Of a stretch of DNA of 64,000 bases, positions 15,375-28,973 are shown one piece after another. This DNA is from Trametes villosa. Lineage: Eukaryota > Basidiomycota > Agaricomycetes > Polyporales > Polyporaceae. The notes beneath the pieces were generated by a model. The model was not told where the DNA came from. It searched no databases and was given only the letters and a program-made list of their open reading frames with translations. Numbering within the stretch: the stretch's first letter is position 1; every line of letters starts with the position of its first letter. The position numbers and the translations under genes were made by a program. Location: NCBI GenBank assembly GCA_002964805.2, contig PUDQ02000001.1, positions 3,558,001-3,622,000 on the forward strand, given 5' to 3'.

Positions 15375-18300
15375 TCAATACGCGCGCGGACTATTTGCAG
15401 CACCAGCGGGGTTCACGAACCGCGCGAAGCTCGGGGAGTCGTACTCGAACAGGTCCGACTCCGCGTCCGAGTCCGACTCGTCCTCCTCCGAGTCCTCCTC
15501 GTACGTCGGCGAGAGCACGCCCACGCCGTGCCCGTTCGTGTGCTCGTGGCCGTTCACCCGGAAGACGTCGACGAACGGCGTTGGGGGCACGTCCCGCTCC
15601 GCGCCCTCCACCGACTTCGCGAGGATCGCAGCGACACGCGCCTCCAGCTGGCGGTGCGGCACCACGCCCCCGTTGCTGCTCGACGCGGGAGTGCCGCCGC
15701 CGGGGCTGACGACGTCCACGAGCGGCTCCTCCTGGAAGAAGCTGCTGAGCTCGTGCAGGTTCTGCACCATGTCGCCGATGTCGTCCCCGTCGCCGTGCAC
15801 GTCCCTGTCCTCGCCCCGGTGGCTGTGCGCGCGTCCGACACGGCCGAGCGCGAGCGCGGCGAGCTCGTCGTCCGGCTGGAAGTCGATGCGCGACGGGCGC
15901 AGCGTGCCCTTGCCGAGGTCGAACACGGCCGCGACGTTCGCGCGGCACGTCTCGCGGTGCGCGCCCGCGCGGGGCACGCACCAGCCCGACGGCTGCGGGA
16001 TGCCGAACACCTCCGCGACGCCCTCGACGTCGCGCGCGCTCGGGCGCAGGTGGTAGTGGAGGCTCATGCGCAGGACGTGCTTCGCCGCGGGCCCGCCGGA
16101 GATCTGCATAGGCTCGTCGAGCACGTCGAGCGCCTGCCCGGCGAGCGGCGTCTCGAGCAGACGCAGGAGCGGCATGAGCAGCTCCGAGCCGAGCAGGTCG
16201 ACCTGGCTCTTCGTCTCGCGCTGCTGGAAGAGGACCTTGAGGACCTGCATCGTGTGCACCTGCAGCCAGGGCGTGCTGTTCAGTGCGAGGCCCATGAGGA
16301 GCGTGATGACCTCCGTCCAGTGGTCAACGCCGTAATGGTCGCGGAGGCTCGCGACGGACTGCCGCAGGAAGTCGTCCCGCGTCCGGAAGCGCGCTTTGGC
16401 GAAGGACGTCATGATGCGCTGGATGCTCGGACGCTCCTCTGCCTCGGCCAACCGGCTGATGTTCAGCGCGAACTCCTGCAGGGACTCGTCCTTGGTGTCT
16501 TCGCTCATCGCGTGCAGACACCACGGGAGCGACAGCGTGTACAAGTCCCGGACACGCCCCTCCGACGCGTCGATTAGCCTGGGGTCGTCGACTTTCGCGA
16601 GGCGTTGCAGAAGCTTGAGCGTGAGGCCCGAGGTTGCCGACGAGCGCAGGCCGGTCAGCAGGTTGGCCTGAAGTGCGGCAGAACCAGTCCAGTTCGTCGG
16701 CATGTAAACGAGGAGGTGGTCGACAGTGTTGGGGTCGTCGAAGTCGATCCGGGTCAGCACGGTGTCGAGCAGCTGCAACGTGTGGAGGAACTCGGTTTCG
16801 ACGGTCGTGGACAGGCATGCAATGGCACACCAGAACAGCTGGGGAAGTTGGGATGCATCCAAGTCGCTCGAGGATGCTAGCGCGTTCAGAGTGCAGAGGA
16901 TCTCGACGTTGAAGCTCTGAATGGCGTCGTCCTCATCCGCGATCGTGTTGGCGAGCCGGCCCAGGAGCATCCCGACGTGTGTAGGCCCAATGCGAGGCGT
17001 TAGAGCACGGTACAGTTGGAGGGAGCGGAACGCAACCGGACGGATAGAACAGGCGGTGCCCCAGTTCAACGCGAGCGTGCCCCACTGCTCAGACAGCGTG
17101 GGGTGCAGTGGCTCTACGAGGTTGAGCACGGCATTGCCAAACCACCTCATCTTCGCCTCGACCTCCGTGCCGCTTTCGTCCTCCTTCCATACCCGCGCCT
17201 CTACTTCCTTCTCCAGATCCTGAATCGCCGCCTTCAGCTCGGGTCGAGATCGGTAGAGCGACCGGTCGGGTAGTTCGTCATAGCCTGTGAGACACGAGCG
17301 AAGAAGCTGGAAGAGCATGTGCCGAGAGCGCTGCTGGACGAAAGGGTGGCGGTGATCTAGGTGCATGAAGAGCGCGTGGAACAAGACTGAGAGTTGGTCC
17401 TGGAATTCCCAGTAGCGCTCGAGAGCCGTCTCCGAAAGGAAAAGAAGGGCGAACTGGGCGACGCCGAGCGATAGACGGGGCTCCCCGGAGAAGAGGATGT
17501 CCAGATCGGACCAGAGCTCGAGGTCCTCGTGGTTGGGAGGGGCTAACTTGTGCTCTATGCTAGGCAGCATGCGCGCGGGCTCTACCACGCTGCACAGTTC
17601 CTCGACCATCTGACGGCCGATGACGCTTTGAGAAAGACAGGCGACGATTTTGGCTGCGCAACCGATGAAGATCGTACTGCCAACCTTGTGCGACTGCTCC
17701 AACAGAAAGCGGATGACGGCGTGGCCGTTGGATTGGTTCGGGGTGTCGACAATCCGAGTCCAGAGGACTAGGACTTGTTCTGCGTACGACTCCGCATACC
17801 GCAACGTGAGCGCCATCAGATGGTAAATCGTCAGGCGGCCTTCGCTGGAGAGCCCCGACTTGTCGTCGTTCATGAGGTCGATGCTGGGCACCCAGTACTC
17901 GAGGCTCTGGAGGAGGAGCAGGACCCCGCGTTCGGAGCGGTTGTCGAAAACCCGTGGTAGCCAGTCAGCGAGCTGCGCCAACACCTTAATCGCCTGGTCA
18001 GGATGTTCACCCGCGAGTACGTCCGATATGAGTCGGTGGGCGTGAAGGTAGGTGCTCGGCGCTGAGCTTCCGACAGCGGCCTCGTATTGGGACAGTGAGA
18101 TGATTCCCATGGACTGCTCGTGGACCATCTCGAGCATGTTGAAGGCCTGGCGTCGAATCTCGAGGAGGGGGTGGCAGAGATTGGACAGGCCGAGACATAC
18201 GATTTGAGCGAAGCTGAACGCGGTTGCGGCGCCGCTACACATCGCATCAGCGACGACCTCGAAGAAGCGCGCGTTACTGGTATCCAGTTCCCGGGAGGTC

Positions 18301-21300
18301 ACGAAGGCCCGGCGCAGGCATTCGTCCAGGAACCCTGGACTGCAGCGGTTGTAACATACCAGAGAGCGCAGCGCTTTCCTGCAGACTGTGGGTCAGTACG
18401 AGGAACACCATAGGATGGTCGTTGCAACCCACTTTCCGGCAACCTGGACAGGCTCGTGAAACGAGGCCAGGATAGCGGTAAGTCGATCGAAGGTGGCGCC
18501 GACTTGAAGCGGCCGCACAGAGTCCAGGCCCTGCCGGTCTGTCGGGGAATTCGACTCGATGTCCGGAGGGAAGAAGGCCTTTTGCTGCGCAGGACGATCA
18601 GCGACGCCACCAGCAGGCTAAAGAGTACTGGGCTTACACAAAGAGAAGCCATGGCACCAATTGCTGCGTGCGACAGTGCCCGCGTCTCCGTCTGGAAGAC
18701 CTGGATGATCTCCGCCTGACTCGCGGGGTCGCTGTATGACTTCGCGGCCATGGTCTGCATGAGCACCAGGCGCTTCTTCACGTCCTCGGACTGCTTCCCG
18801 AGTTGACACCAGTCCTCGCACATCGTGTACAAGGCCAGGTGCAGATTGTGCGGAATGAAGCGATCAGAGTCCTTCAGCGTCGCCAAAGCATCGAAGAGCC
18901 GCTCGATGGTGCCGCAGAAGTATCGCCGAAGCCGTTGCATCGAGAAGCGATCACGATTGTCTGGGGCGATGAGGAATGTCTGCATGTTTCGCACGTACTT
19001 CAGCACGTATGTAAGCGCCGCCTGCCTCCCCGTGGACCGCTGATCTTGCAGGGAATGCGCGGTCAGGAAGTAGATGCGGGCGACTGCAGTGTGGAAGCGC
19101 TCCTGCCGACGAGCCCGTCCGATCATAGGTGTCGCAGTTGCCGCTTTGCTCCTGGGATCGTCATAGTGCTGTCGTGACTGGTGCTTGCTGAGGTCTTCCA
19201 GCAGCTGCGAGTACCCAATAGCCGGGAACGAGCTGATGCATGAGACAGCTAGGTCGCGGAAGACGGTGAAGTCCGAGTCGAGGAACCGGCTCAGCGCCCA
19301 GAACAGGTCGTGCGTGGTTTGCATCTGGTCCGTACCGAAGTCAGTGTCTGACCGGGCGCGGGAGTGGTCCCGCATCGCGCCGAGCGCGGGTCTGGAGTCG
19401 GCGACGAGTGCGGTCGCGCAAATGAGCTTGAGCCATAGGTGCCACTGGCTGATCGCGTCCCTGTTCTCCACAACCAGACGCGCGCCATCGCGGTCGCCAG
19501 ATCCTGTGCGCTGAGGTACGTTCGAGGGGAAGCGTGAGTTCACCCCGGAGAGCTGGAGCATGGTCTGCGTGCCGCGGGCGGCCGCTGCCACGAACTTCTC
19601 CCGAAGGGTGGTCCCGATCGACGGCGAGTGGTCCATGTATGTCTGAACGAAAAGCGAGTAGACGTGCCTCCACAGAACCCTGTCAGTAGAGTGCTCGCTA
19701 TCGGCCAGCCGGACGAGCTTGTCGGGATGGGTAGACTGTCGCCACTGGCCTAACCTCGCGAGTTGGTCAGGCTCCAAGACGTCGTCAAGGCCACGGAAGA
19801 AGAGATCAGAGGAGCCCTCTTCGAACAGGCCATGTACGAACGCAAAGAGGTCGTGCTGGTTGATCGACGCGGGGGTGGACGGCTCCGGACTCATGTGTTC
19901 CATGAGGAGCTTCAGCAGCCGGACCGCCTTCACGCCGGCCGTGTACGCTGACGACTTGCGGTGTGCGAGCAGGAAGAACGCGCCCGTCTCGATCTCCTCC
20001 ACGCGTGCAACGACGTTCTCCATCTCCTCGTTCGTCCACTCCTGCAGGGTGTTCTCGAGCGTCTCGTGGACCCAGCGGTCGACGAAGCTGATCCAGAGGT
20101 TGAGAAGGCGCGCACACTCGATGGGAAGGCGCATCCCGAAGCCTTCCTGCGCGATGGACGAGGTGCTGAAGAGAAACGCGGAGAAGCGGGAGAGGAGGGC
20201 AGGGCCATGAGCAGCCTCCCCCATGAATCGCTGCAGAGCCGCTGTTGCCGCTTCCCCGACAGCGGGCTCAATGTGGATGACCCCGCGGATGAGCATGTCG
20301 AAGGCGTCGTCGAGCGAGAGGGAAGAGTGGAGACATCGTGGCCAGGACTGGTAGATGACCTGGAGAATGTTGATCTGCGGGGAGTACTGGTCCGAGTACG
20401 CCACAGAGCCTTCAGGGTGGTGGCGGATGATGTAGTTGTGCGTCTCTTCGTATGCGGGGCCGAGGCGGGAGGTCGACCACTGCTCGTCGAGGACGGACCA
20501 CTTGCCGACGGACTGGTGGCACGCCGACGCTACAATGGCGAGGCAGGACGTGGCTCTGTCCAGGAAGTCCATCCAATTCGTCTTTGACGATATGGACGCA
20601 GGAAGAGTACTAGATGACGTTGGATAGTCCTCCCATGGTGGTATGCTCGTGAAGTCAGTACTCGAGGGCCAAGAGGGCACTGGTTCTTCCCGCTCGATCA
20701 GGTTCAGAGACAAGAGGATAGCCTGAGTAGCGATCGTCATCCGCTCTGGGGCGAGAACGTGCGCGATCTGCGAGGACTGGGAGTTGATGTGGCGTTCCTG
20801 GAGGAGGTCGAGACAGAGCTCGCTGCCGATGTCGAAGTGGCGCGAAAGTGCGAAGTGGACCATGTATATGAACGGTTGGAGATGGTCCTCCTGGGGAACG
20901 ACCACAAGGCGGTTAGGCGGGAAGAAGTGCTTGAAGACGCCGTCGAGCTTCGCGGAGGCGGTAGATGCTGGCTCATGACAGCGGTACAAGTATGTCCAGA
21001 GGAGTCGCAGCATGCCGTTCAGGACGGTCATCCGGTGGAGTTTTTCCTGTAACAGGTCGTTTTTAGGACCTGTGATCCGTGAGGATGATCGTTTACATAC
21101 CTTGAGCCTACCAAGCCCAGCTTCAAAGCAGGCCGACCAGTTACGCAGGAAGTATTCGTGCGGGGCCACGCAAAGCGTAGTGACGGCCAGGGGATAGGCC
21201 ACAGCCCAGTAGCGAGGTTTCGTCGTCATATCTCTGGCCTTGGGATAGATTACCTCAACGGCTTTGGCCCACTCTGGATGATTGACTTCCGCCTGCGCAG

Positions 21301-23168
21301 TCTATGACAGTAGCCTGTAAGAGGGAGGCCTACTTGCGATTGAAACTTCTCGTATACCTTGCCAATCGGATGCAGTAGCTGCACCAGCGTTTCCGCGAAT
21401 ATCGTCTTCAGACGGTTTCCATGGGCGTTATCGAACGACTTGGACAGGGATGCTAGAAACTCGGCGCCCTCTTCGAAGCGTTCCGGAGGCCATACCTACA
21501 GCTCCGTTGACGCGGCGTTCGGAAAAAATTGCTCGTATAGAAGCATACCTTGATATGAATGTGCTTCAGGCCTTTCACGAGGTTCTCGAACCTCATGTCC
21601 GCATCCTTGGCTACCTGACCCGCTGCTATGGGCCCAAGCTCCGTGAGGAACCTATCCGTCACGCTCTCAAAACTGCTGCAGGTTAATCACTGCTCCGCCA
21701 GCACACCCCGTTGAAAGCACGTACCGTATATCCGCGAGGTGCCCGAGTAGCGCCGCGTGCAACTCGGCATTACATCGATAGTTCGCCGACTGCATCGTCA
21801 GCTTCGCATCGTGCCGCTTGAACTGCTCGAACGTCAACTCCTCCAGGCTGTGGCCCACCGCCTCTGGCAAGCCGTCCTTGGAGATCGACCGCGCGACGGC
21901 AATCAGCGCACGCGACATGATGTATATCGACGCGAGCCACTTGCGCTCGTTCAGCGCCTGCGGGACATCGGGCATGCGGAGCGCGCGCGAGCCTGACGGT
22001 GACTGCGAGAGGTGGTGGCGGAGCAGGTCCTGGCTCGCCGGGTCGCTCTGGCTCTTCCGCCAGCGCATGACGGAGTCGACGACGGGTTTGGCGTGCCGTT
22101 GCGCGATCTTGCCCAGGGAGGAGAGCATGCCGTCGAATTTCTCGTCTACTCCAGGGCCCATGTAGTCCTCGAGGTGGGGTTCACGGTCCTACGTAGGCGA
22201 TCAGACACACTCTCGGGCTTATAATTAGACTCGGGACATACCAGTGGTAGGCGCAGAAACTCGTCGATATGCGACTCTGCTGCTGCTGCGAAGCGGAGGA
22301 ATATAGCATGCAGTGCATAGTCCGAGGGCGTCTTGGGGTCGGGTACAACCCTATCTTCGCCGTCAGAGAACGAACTGGTGTCATCGACATGCCCTCCAAA
22401 CGCAGTCGGCATGGGCGGAACCGGCGGCGGCGACGACGATAATGGATAGTGGTCATGGTCACTGCCGTTCTCCGAGCTGTAGAAGATAGACCCCGAGTGT
22501 GTGTGCTGGGAACGCGCGTAGTCTTTCGACTTCGGTGTCTTCGCCCGGCCCTCTCCGCCGCCTGGAGTAGCCGGCCTGAACTGGGGTGGACTCGCGTTCG
22601 CCGTAGTCTGGCGCGAGAGCGCAGGCGTAACCTGTGCAAGAGAGGACGTCGATCGGTTGAACGGGTCCACGTTGAGCGCGGGGTACGCGGGCATCGGTGG
22701 TGGTGCCTCGTTGCTCTTCTTGAACGCATTCCGGAGCGACGCGAACGAGGACTTCTTCGTGAACGGCGAGCTGCTTGTCGTAGCGACGGATGACTGCGTC
22801 GAGTGCGTGAACGGCGCCGCCTTCGCCGCCTTGCGCCCCACGCCGGCGCCGTAGGGCACGGACTGGCCCGAGTCCTGGGAGGTAATCGAGTCACCCCGCG
22901 CGTGGAAGTACGACCCGCCCGTGCGCTCGCTTATTCCCTGCGGGGTGAGGATCGTAGGGGAGTCGAGCCCGGAGCTGCTGCTCGCGTTGCCCCATATGCT
23001 GGCCTGTCCGGCCGCACGACCGAAGAAGGGGCCGGCGCGGAAGGTGTCATCATCGTCGTTGAAGTCTTCACGTACACCGCAGCAGAGGCAGGAGTGGAAC
23101 GGTAAGACGAGTCCGTCAGGGAAATACTATGGAGACATACCGGGAATAGTGATTTGCATCCCGTCCAT
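15375..23168 (-). CDS. mor2: Furry/Mor2/Tao3-type cell morphogenesis scaffold
   Basis: Furry-family proteins are very large HEAT/armadillo scaffolds for NDR (Orb6/Cbk1) kinases in polarised growth and cell separation. Exon 1 is 23168-23141 (MDGMQITIP plus one base). After a short intron the frame resumes as DFNDDDDTFRAGPFFGRAAG. The conserved N-terminal block reads FDGMLSSLGKIAQRHAKPVV and ALNERKWLASIYIMSRALIA. Two long open stretches follow, 18,299-21,229 and 15,375-18,302 (e.g. YWAVAYPLAVTTLCVAPHEY; FWCAIACLSTTVETEFLHTL). The C-terminus is an acidic, Ser-rich tail ending NSPRAY. Total length is roughly 2,400 residues, within the family range. Five or more short introns cluster in the N-terminal third. 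Confidence 0.93.
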
Positions 23169-24044
23169 GGTCGGCTACTCCACTCCGCGAGCTGGAAACA
23201 GACTCTGCAACCAAGAAAGGGGGGCGAAAGAAGAGATAGCACGACACAGAGCCTCCGACAGCGAGATATACCAGACCAGCAGGCGAACGGGGAGCGTAGG
23301 CGACGACAAGTTTGAGCATGAGCGGGATTCTGTCTCCCCGCAACGCTAAACAGACGCCCATGCTATGTCCGCGCCTCTTTCCGGCGATAGCCAGGCCTGC
23401 TTTGTGGCGCGCGGCGGACGTTCGCTCTCTCCGTCCTCCCGCCTCGACAAGCTTCGACAGCACTCTCGGTAATCACTCATTCTGTATAGGAATGCTTGGA
23501 TGACAGTGCACGATCTTCAAAGCATTTGTCGCCCTCGAGAATTAATCCCTAAGTACGAAATCGCGGATTGCACGCCCCGCGCCCGTCCGGAGGGCCCCAC
23601 GCCGAGGGCCCAGCGTGGAACGTCTGTAGCTCATGTAATTCATCATATATTGTCAGTCACGGAGGCGAACACTTTCTAACGTGGCTGCTACCGCCATGAT
23701 ATGAGGGATCGCCGAGGAAGGGATCCTTCGAAATTCGAGCTTCCCGATGATTTTTATACAGGGTCCTGTGCATCGAGAAGGAGAGTTTAGATATGAAGGA
23801 AACGAGGCGATACATGGGATAGCGAGTGAGTAAAGAGCGTTCTGCCGCGAGACCCTCCAGACGGGCGCCGTGTGATGCGAATTTGCGGAAGGCGACAAGC
23901 ACTCCGAAACTAGCGACAGTTATAGAACGCCCGATGCTTGGAGAAGGAGTGCGGCCTCCGCTACAGTTGGGTGTTATGGATACAACAGCAGGAGCAATGT
24001 TATACAAACGCCTCTATGGGGATACATGTTGTCTACATCTATGC
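23169..24044. other. intergenic, Mor2 5' to DAHP synthase 3'
   Basis: About 876 bases upstream of the Mor2-type gene and downstream of DAHP synthase, both on the minus strand. It should contain the Mor2 promoter. GC-rich and AT-rich patches alternate. No ORF with family features was seen. Confidence 0.45.
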
Positions 24045-25560
<1,516 letters not shown>

Positions 25561-26040
25561 GTTGGACACTACGTGGACGAAGTCGACGAGGAGGTGCGAG
25601 CGCGCAGTGTTTGTGGAGGGCAGGGAGAGGGCGTTCAGTGGGGTACTCCGGAGCGGTCGAGGAGCTTATATACACTCACTACTGCCGGGAAAACGCGGCA
25701 GACGCTGATAAGTTATGTAGTAGGTGCAGCAGCAGCCGCGTGAGAGTCGGTGCTTTTTTTGTCAAGAAAGGGAGGGGATGAGGGCCGTGCGGGGAGATCT
25801 GGGCGGGGACGGCGCGATGAGGTCGGATTCGAGTCAATGTAGGCGCCCAGTGCGCAGAGCCCGTCCGATCGCTCCTCTTACGGCATCGCTCTAGCGCACG
25901 TGGCTGCGCCGTCCAAATTGTCGCCGCGCGCCTGCGAGCGTGGACGCGCCGCTGCCGAGTTCAGTGCTGCTGTCGCTCGCCACCACCTCGCCCTCCCACC
26001 GCACCGCTCGCTCCCTTCCTTTCCGACACATATCCCCGCC
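25561..26040. promoter_or_regulatory. divergent promoter region, DAHP synthase / TIM9
   Basis: 480 bases between two outward-facing start codons. A TATA element for the minus-strand gene (TATATAA, at 25666-25672 on the plus strand) lies about 108 bases upstream of the DAHP synthase ATG. The TIM9 side is CT-rich without a clear TATA. Confidence 0.5.
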
Positions 26041-26483
26041 ATGGACTTCTCACAGATGAGCTCGGCCGAGCAGGCCCACATGACGCGCGTCATCGAGCGC
26101 AAGCAGGTGCGTTCTCAAGCTCGTCGCCGTGTGCTGGAGTGCGGGGACTCATGGGGACACGACGCCAGATGCAAGACTTCATGCGCATGTACTCTGGTCT
26201 TGTCGAGCGCTGCTTCAACTCGTGCTGCAACGACTTCACCAGCAAGGCGCTCTCGTCAAAAGAGGTACGGCCCCGCGTCTCCTTGATCTTCTGAGCCGCA
26301 ACTCACGGCGCCATCTCAGGAGCAATGTGTCCTCAACTGCACGGACAAGTTCCTGAAGCACTCAGAGCGGGTCGGTGCGCGGTTCGCGGAACATAACGCC
26401 GGTACGTTAGGTGTCTGACGTGTCCTTGTACGAGATCGCTCACCGCCCCATGTCCAGAGATGATGGGCGGCGCACCCAAATAG
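26041..26483 (+). CDS. tim9: Mitochondrial small TIM chaperone Tim9
   Basis: Tim9 pairs with Tim10 as the intermembrane-space chaperone ring that escorts hydrophobic carriers to the TIM22 complex. Four exons are read: 26041-26106, 26169-26264, 26321-26401 and 26458-26483. The protein begins [20 protein letters not shown] and then [20 protein letters not shown]. It has the twin CX3C motifs (CFNSC and CVLNC) and ends [12 protein letters not shown]. Length is about 90 residues, as expected. There is no cleavable presequence, which is normal for MIA-imported proteins. All four splice junctions keep frame with the family consensus. Confidence 0.97.
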
Positions 26484-26868
26484 CGGGTATGCCTGCAGTG
26501 CACCCACGACTCCCTGCCTGTATTGTACACATTCTCATGCTTGAGCGTATAATTCCGTCATATAATCACCTCGGCTCACCATTTCTGGCTGGACCGGTGC
26601 TTTCCCTGCTCGCAGATGAGACGCTACCTCCGTGACGTTGACAGGTACGAAGGCAAGGTTTGCGGCGCAGGCCACAGTGCGGCCTCACTTCGTACCCTCC
26701 GACCGACCCCGGATCCATCTCTCGGAGAAGACGCCTCGCTTGTATGCGGGACACGTTCCTCAACATCATTCATTATACGTATCACAGTAAGGTATGCCGA
26801 ACGGAACAGGAAGAAGTATGACGAGATTGACATGCACTCGAGCAGATCGGAGCAGAACGTTCATCAGC
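26484..26868. other. convergent intergenic, TIM9 / peroxiredoxin
   Basis: 385 bases between two facing stop codons, so both 3' UTRs must fit here. No gene is visible. Confidence 0.5.
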
Positions 26869-27741
26869 TTAAGCCTCAACAGCCTCGGCGGCACGACCAA
26901 GCTCTCCGAGAGTCTGTCCTTCCGGGGGAGCCGCGGCGGCGGGAGCTGTGGTAGGGGCTGCGCCTTCCGCCGGTGCGGCAGGCGGCTCCGCAGCCTTCTT
27001 CTCCTCTGCTTCGAGCTTGTCCAACCACTTGGTGACAAACTTGACATGCGCGCTGTAGTTGACGGTCGTGTCGAGCACATCCCTGCGCCAAGATAAGTCA
27101 GCGGCTCGCGGGCGCGAGCCGACACCGCATAAACTCACCTCACGACGCCCTTGGAGTCGATGAAGAACGTCACTCGGGCGGTCTCCGCAAGGCCCAGGAG
27201 ACCCTTGCCGACGTGATAGGCCTTGCGCGTCTCGCCCTTCGCATCGCTCAAAACCGGGTACTACAATCCCCATGAGTATGGGTCAGACCAGGCCCACAGG
27301 ATGCTGTCGCGCACTCACAGTCAGCTTCTGCTTCTCGACAAACTCCTTCTGTTTGTCAACGGGGTCCGAGCTGATGCCGACGATATCGACCTTCGTGCGC
27401 TTGAAGAGGTCCTTCTCTAGATGCACGCGCCCAAACCCTTCGTCTCTCCCACGCTCATGAACACATCAGGGCGCACGTACCGGCGAGCGCGTCGCGGAAC
27501 TGGCACGCCTCCTTCGTGCAGCCAAAGGACCCTGCACCGGCGCGAGCGAAGATAACATGAGCACCGGGCCCGGAGGCATGAAGTTGCGGACGCCCGCCGC
27601 GCAGCACGCACCGGACTTGGGATAGAAGAACAGCGCGACCGGGACGCCCTTCTCGCCCGGCGTCAGCGTGTACGTCTCCCCGTCGGCGCCGGGGAGCGAG
27701 AGCGGCGGGGCGGTCTGGCCGATGAGCGGGTGGCGGGCCAT
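26869..27741 (-). CDS. PrxQ/Bcp-type atypical peroxiredoxin with Ala/Pro-rich tail
   Basis: A thioredoxin-dependent peroxidase of the Bcp/PrxQ/Dot5 group reduces H2O2 and organic peroxides. The minus-strand protein starts MARHPLIGQTAPPLSLPGAD and continues VALFFYPKSG. After an intron comes SFGCTKEACQFRDALA, with peroxidatic Cys and resolving Cys five residues apart, the PrxQ hallmark. Later blocks are VDIVGISSDPVDKQKEFVEK, YPVLSDAKGETRKAYHVGKG, RVTFFIDSKGVVR and YSAHVKFVTKWLDKLEAEEK. Five exons fit. The last about 45 residues form an Ala/Pro/Glu-rich low-complexity extension not found in bacterial Bcp. No targeting signal is evident. Confidence 0.93.
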
Positions 27742-28973
27742 TGCGTATTGCGTTTGGTGCGCGGTGTGGTGGGGGGCGTTAGGGGTCGTTACGGAACGGT
27801 CGTGAGAGACTGGGTGGGGGACGGTCTCAGGATCCAGGTCAGCGGGCGCGGGCCTCTCTGCATTTTATACCCTCCCGCTACGCGAAGCCTCGGGCTGGCC
27901 GACGGAAGCCTCGTCCCCCTGCATCCTGCTACCGTGCGGCCTCCGCGCCGGGTGCGCGCGGCAGGCTCGGGCTTTGTTGCTGTTGGTATTGTGATTCGTG
28001 AGCACGCTTGCGCACGGGCGGTGGCCTAGAAGTTTCTGAGAAGTTCGTCCGACGGTGTGGTTCGCTGCGTACCGCGCAGAGCCGTGGGTGATGGTAGGTT
28101 TCAGGACCAGCAACGTTAACCTAGGGCGTTGAGCGGGGATATGCGGGAAGGTATATCAAGCAAGTTGGGCGTAGGTCATACTGTGTAGGTCACCTGGATG
28201 GGACGTTCGGTAGGCAGCAGAAGAGCACGCGGGTCGAGCTAGTTTCTTACCTTCGCGGGAGCAGTAGCCCGAGACCATGAAAGACGATAAACTCTGTAGG
28301 CGTACTTGTTCACCTCGATGTCCTTGCAAGGGCTCGCTCCCTTGTTCGTCGATAAGTACACTCACGATCGAAGGCCTAGATCTTCACAGTGCACACTGCT
28401 CTTGCCACAAATACGATGTACGGTTCATGCCGGTTCGTGCAGTGCTGCATCTCCGTATATATATACTACATTTCTATACGTCCGGGTCCTCACCGCCTCG
28501 ACAGTACCCGGCCCCACAAGCGAGAACGTACCACTTTATCCACAGCATACCGTAGTCCAGCTTCCAACGGCCTTAACCAGTGCCTGCATACCCTATCCCA
28601 GAACCGACGTACGCTGTCGTGTGCGCCCACCAAGCATGCCCCTTTCCCCTCCTATGCGCCTTGGACATAACCGGACAATGTGGCACCAGGAACGCGCCGA
28701 TCTACGCGAGGCGAGGAAAGTCATGCACGGTCCCCGAGGGGGTTGCACCCGGCGAATGTGGCCACCTGATCATCTCCCAGCAGCATCCCTGATGCTCACC
28801 CACTCTCTCCGGCTCTCTGGTCGCCGGTATGCGCTCTTGTCCCGGCTGCCTGCGCGCGCATCCCCACATACAAAGCCCCGCCGGGCGGGCCGCAGCTGAC
28901 AGCCTCCCCCACTCCCCAACCGCCTCCTAACGTCCACCCTGCACGACCCGGGCCAGGCTGAGAACGACGCGCG
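27742..28973. promoter_or_regulatory. divergent intergenic, peroxiredoxin / acyl-CoA ligase
   Basis: 1.2 kb between outward-facing genes. A clear TATAAAA on the minus strand (27863-27869) lies about 125 bases upstream of the peroxiredoxin ATG. An alternating TATATATATA run at about 28,458-28,467 lies 510 bases upstream of the ligase. Open frames in between look spurious. Confidence 0.5.

Noticed and set aside
15528..16577. 349-codon open frame on the plus strand
   Set aside because: It is antisense to the Mor2-type gene, rich in Arg/Val/Ala as expected from GC-rich antisense codons, and shows no family motif.
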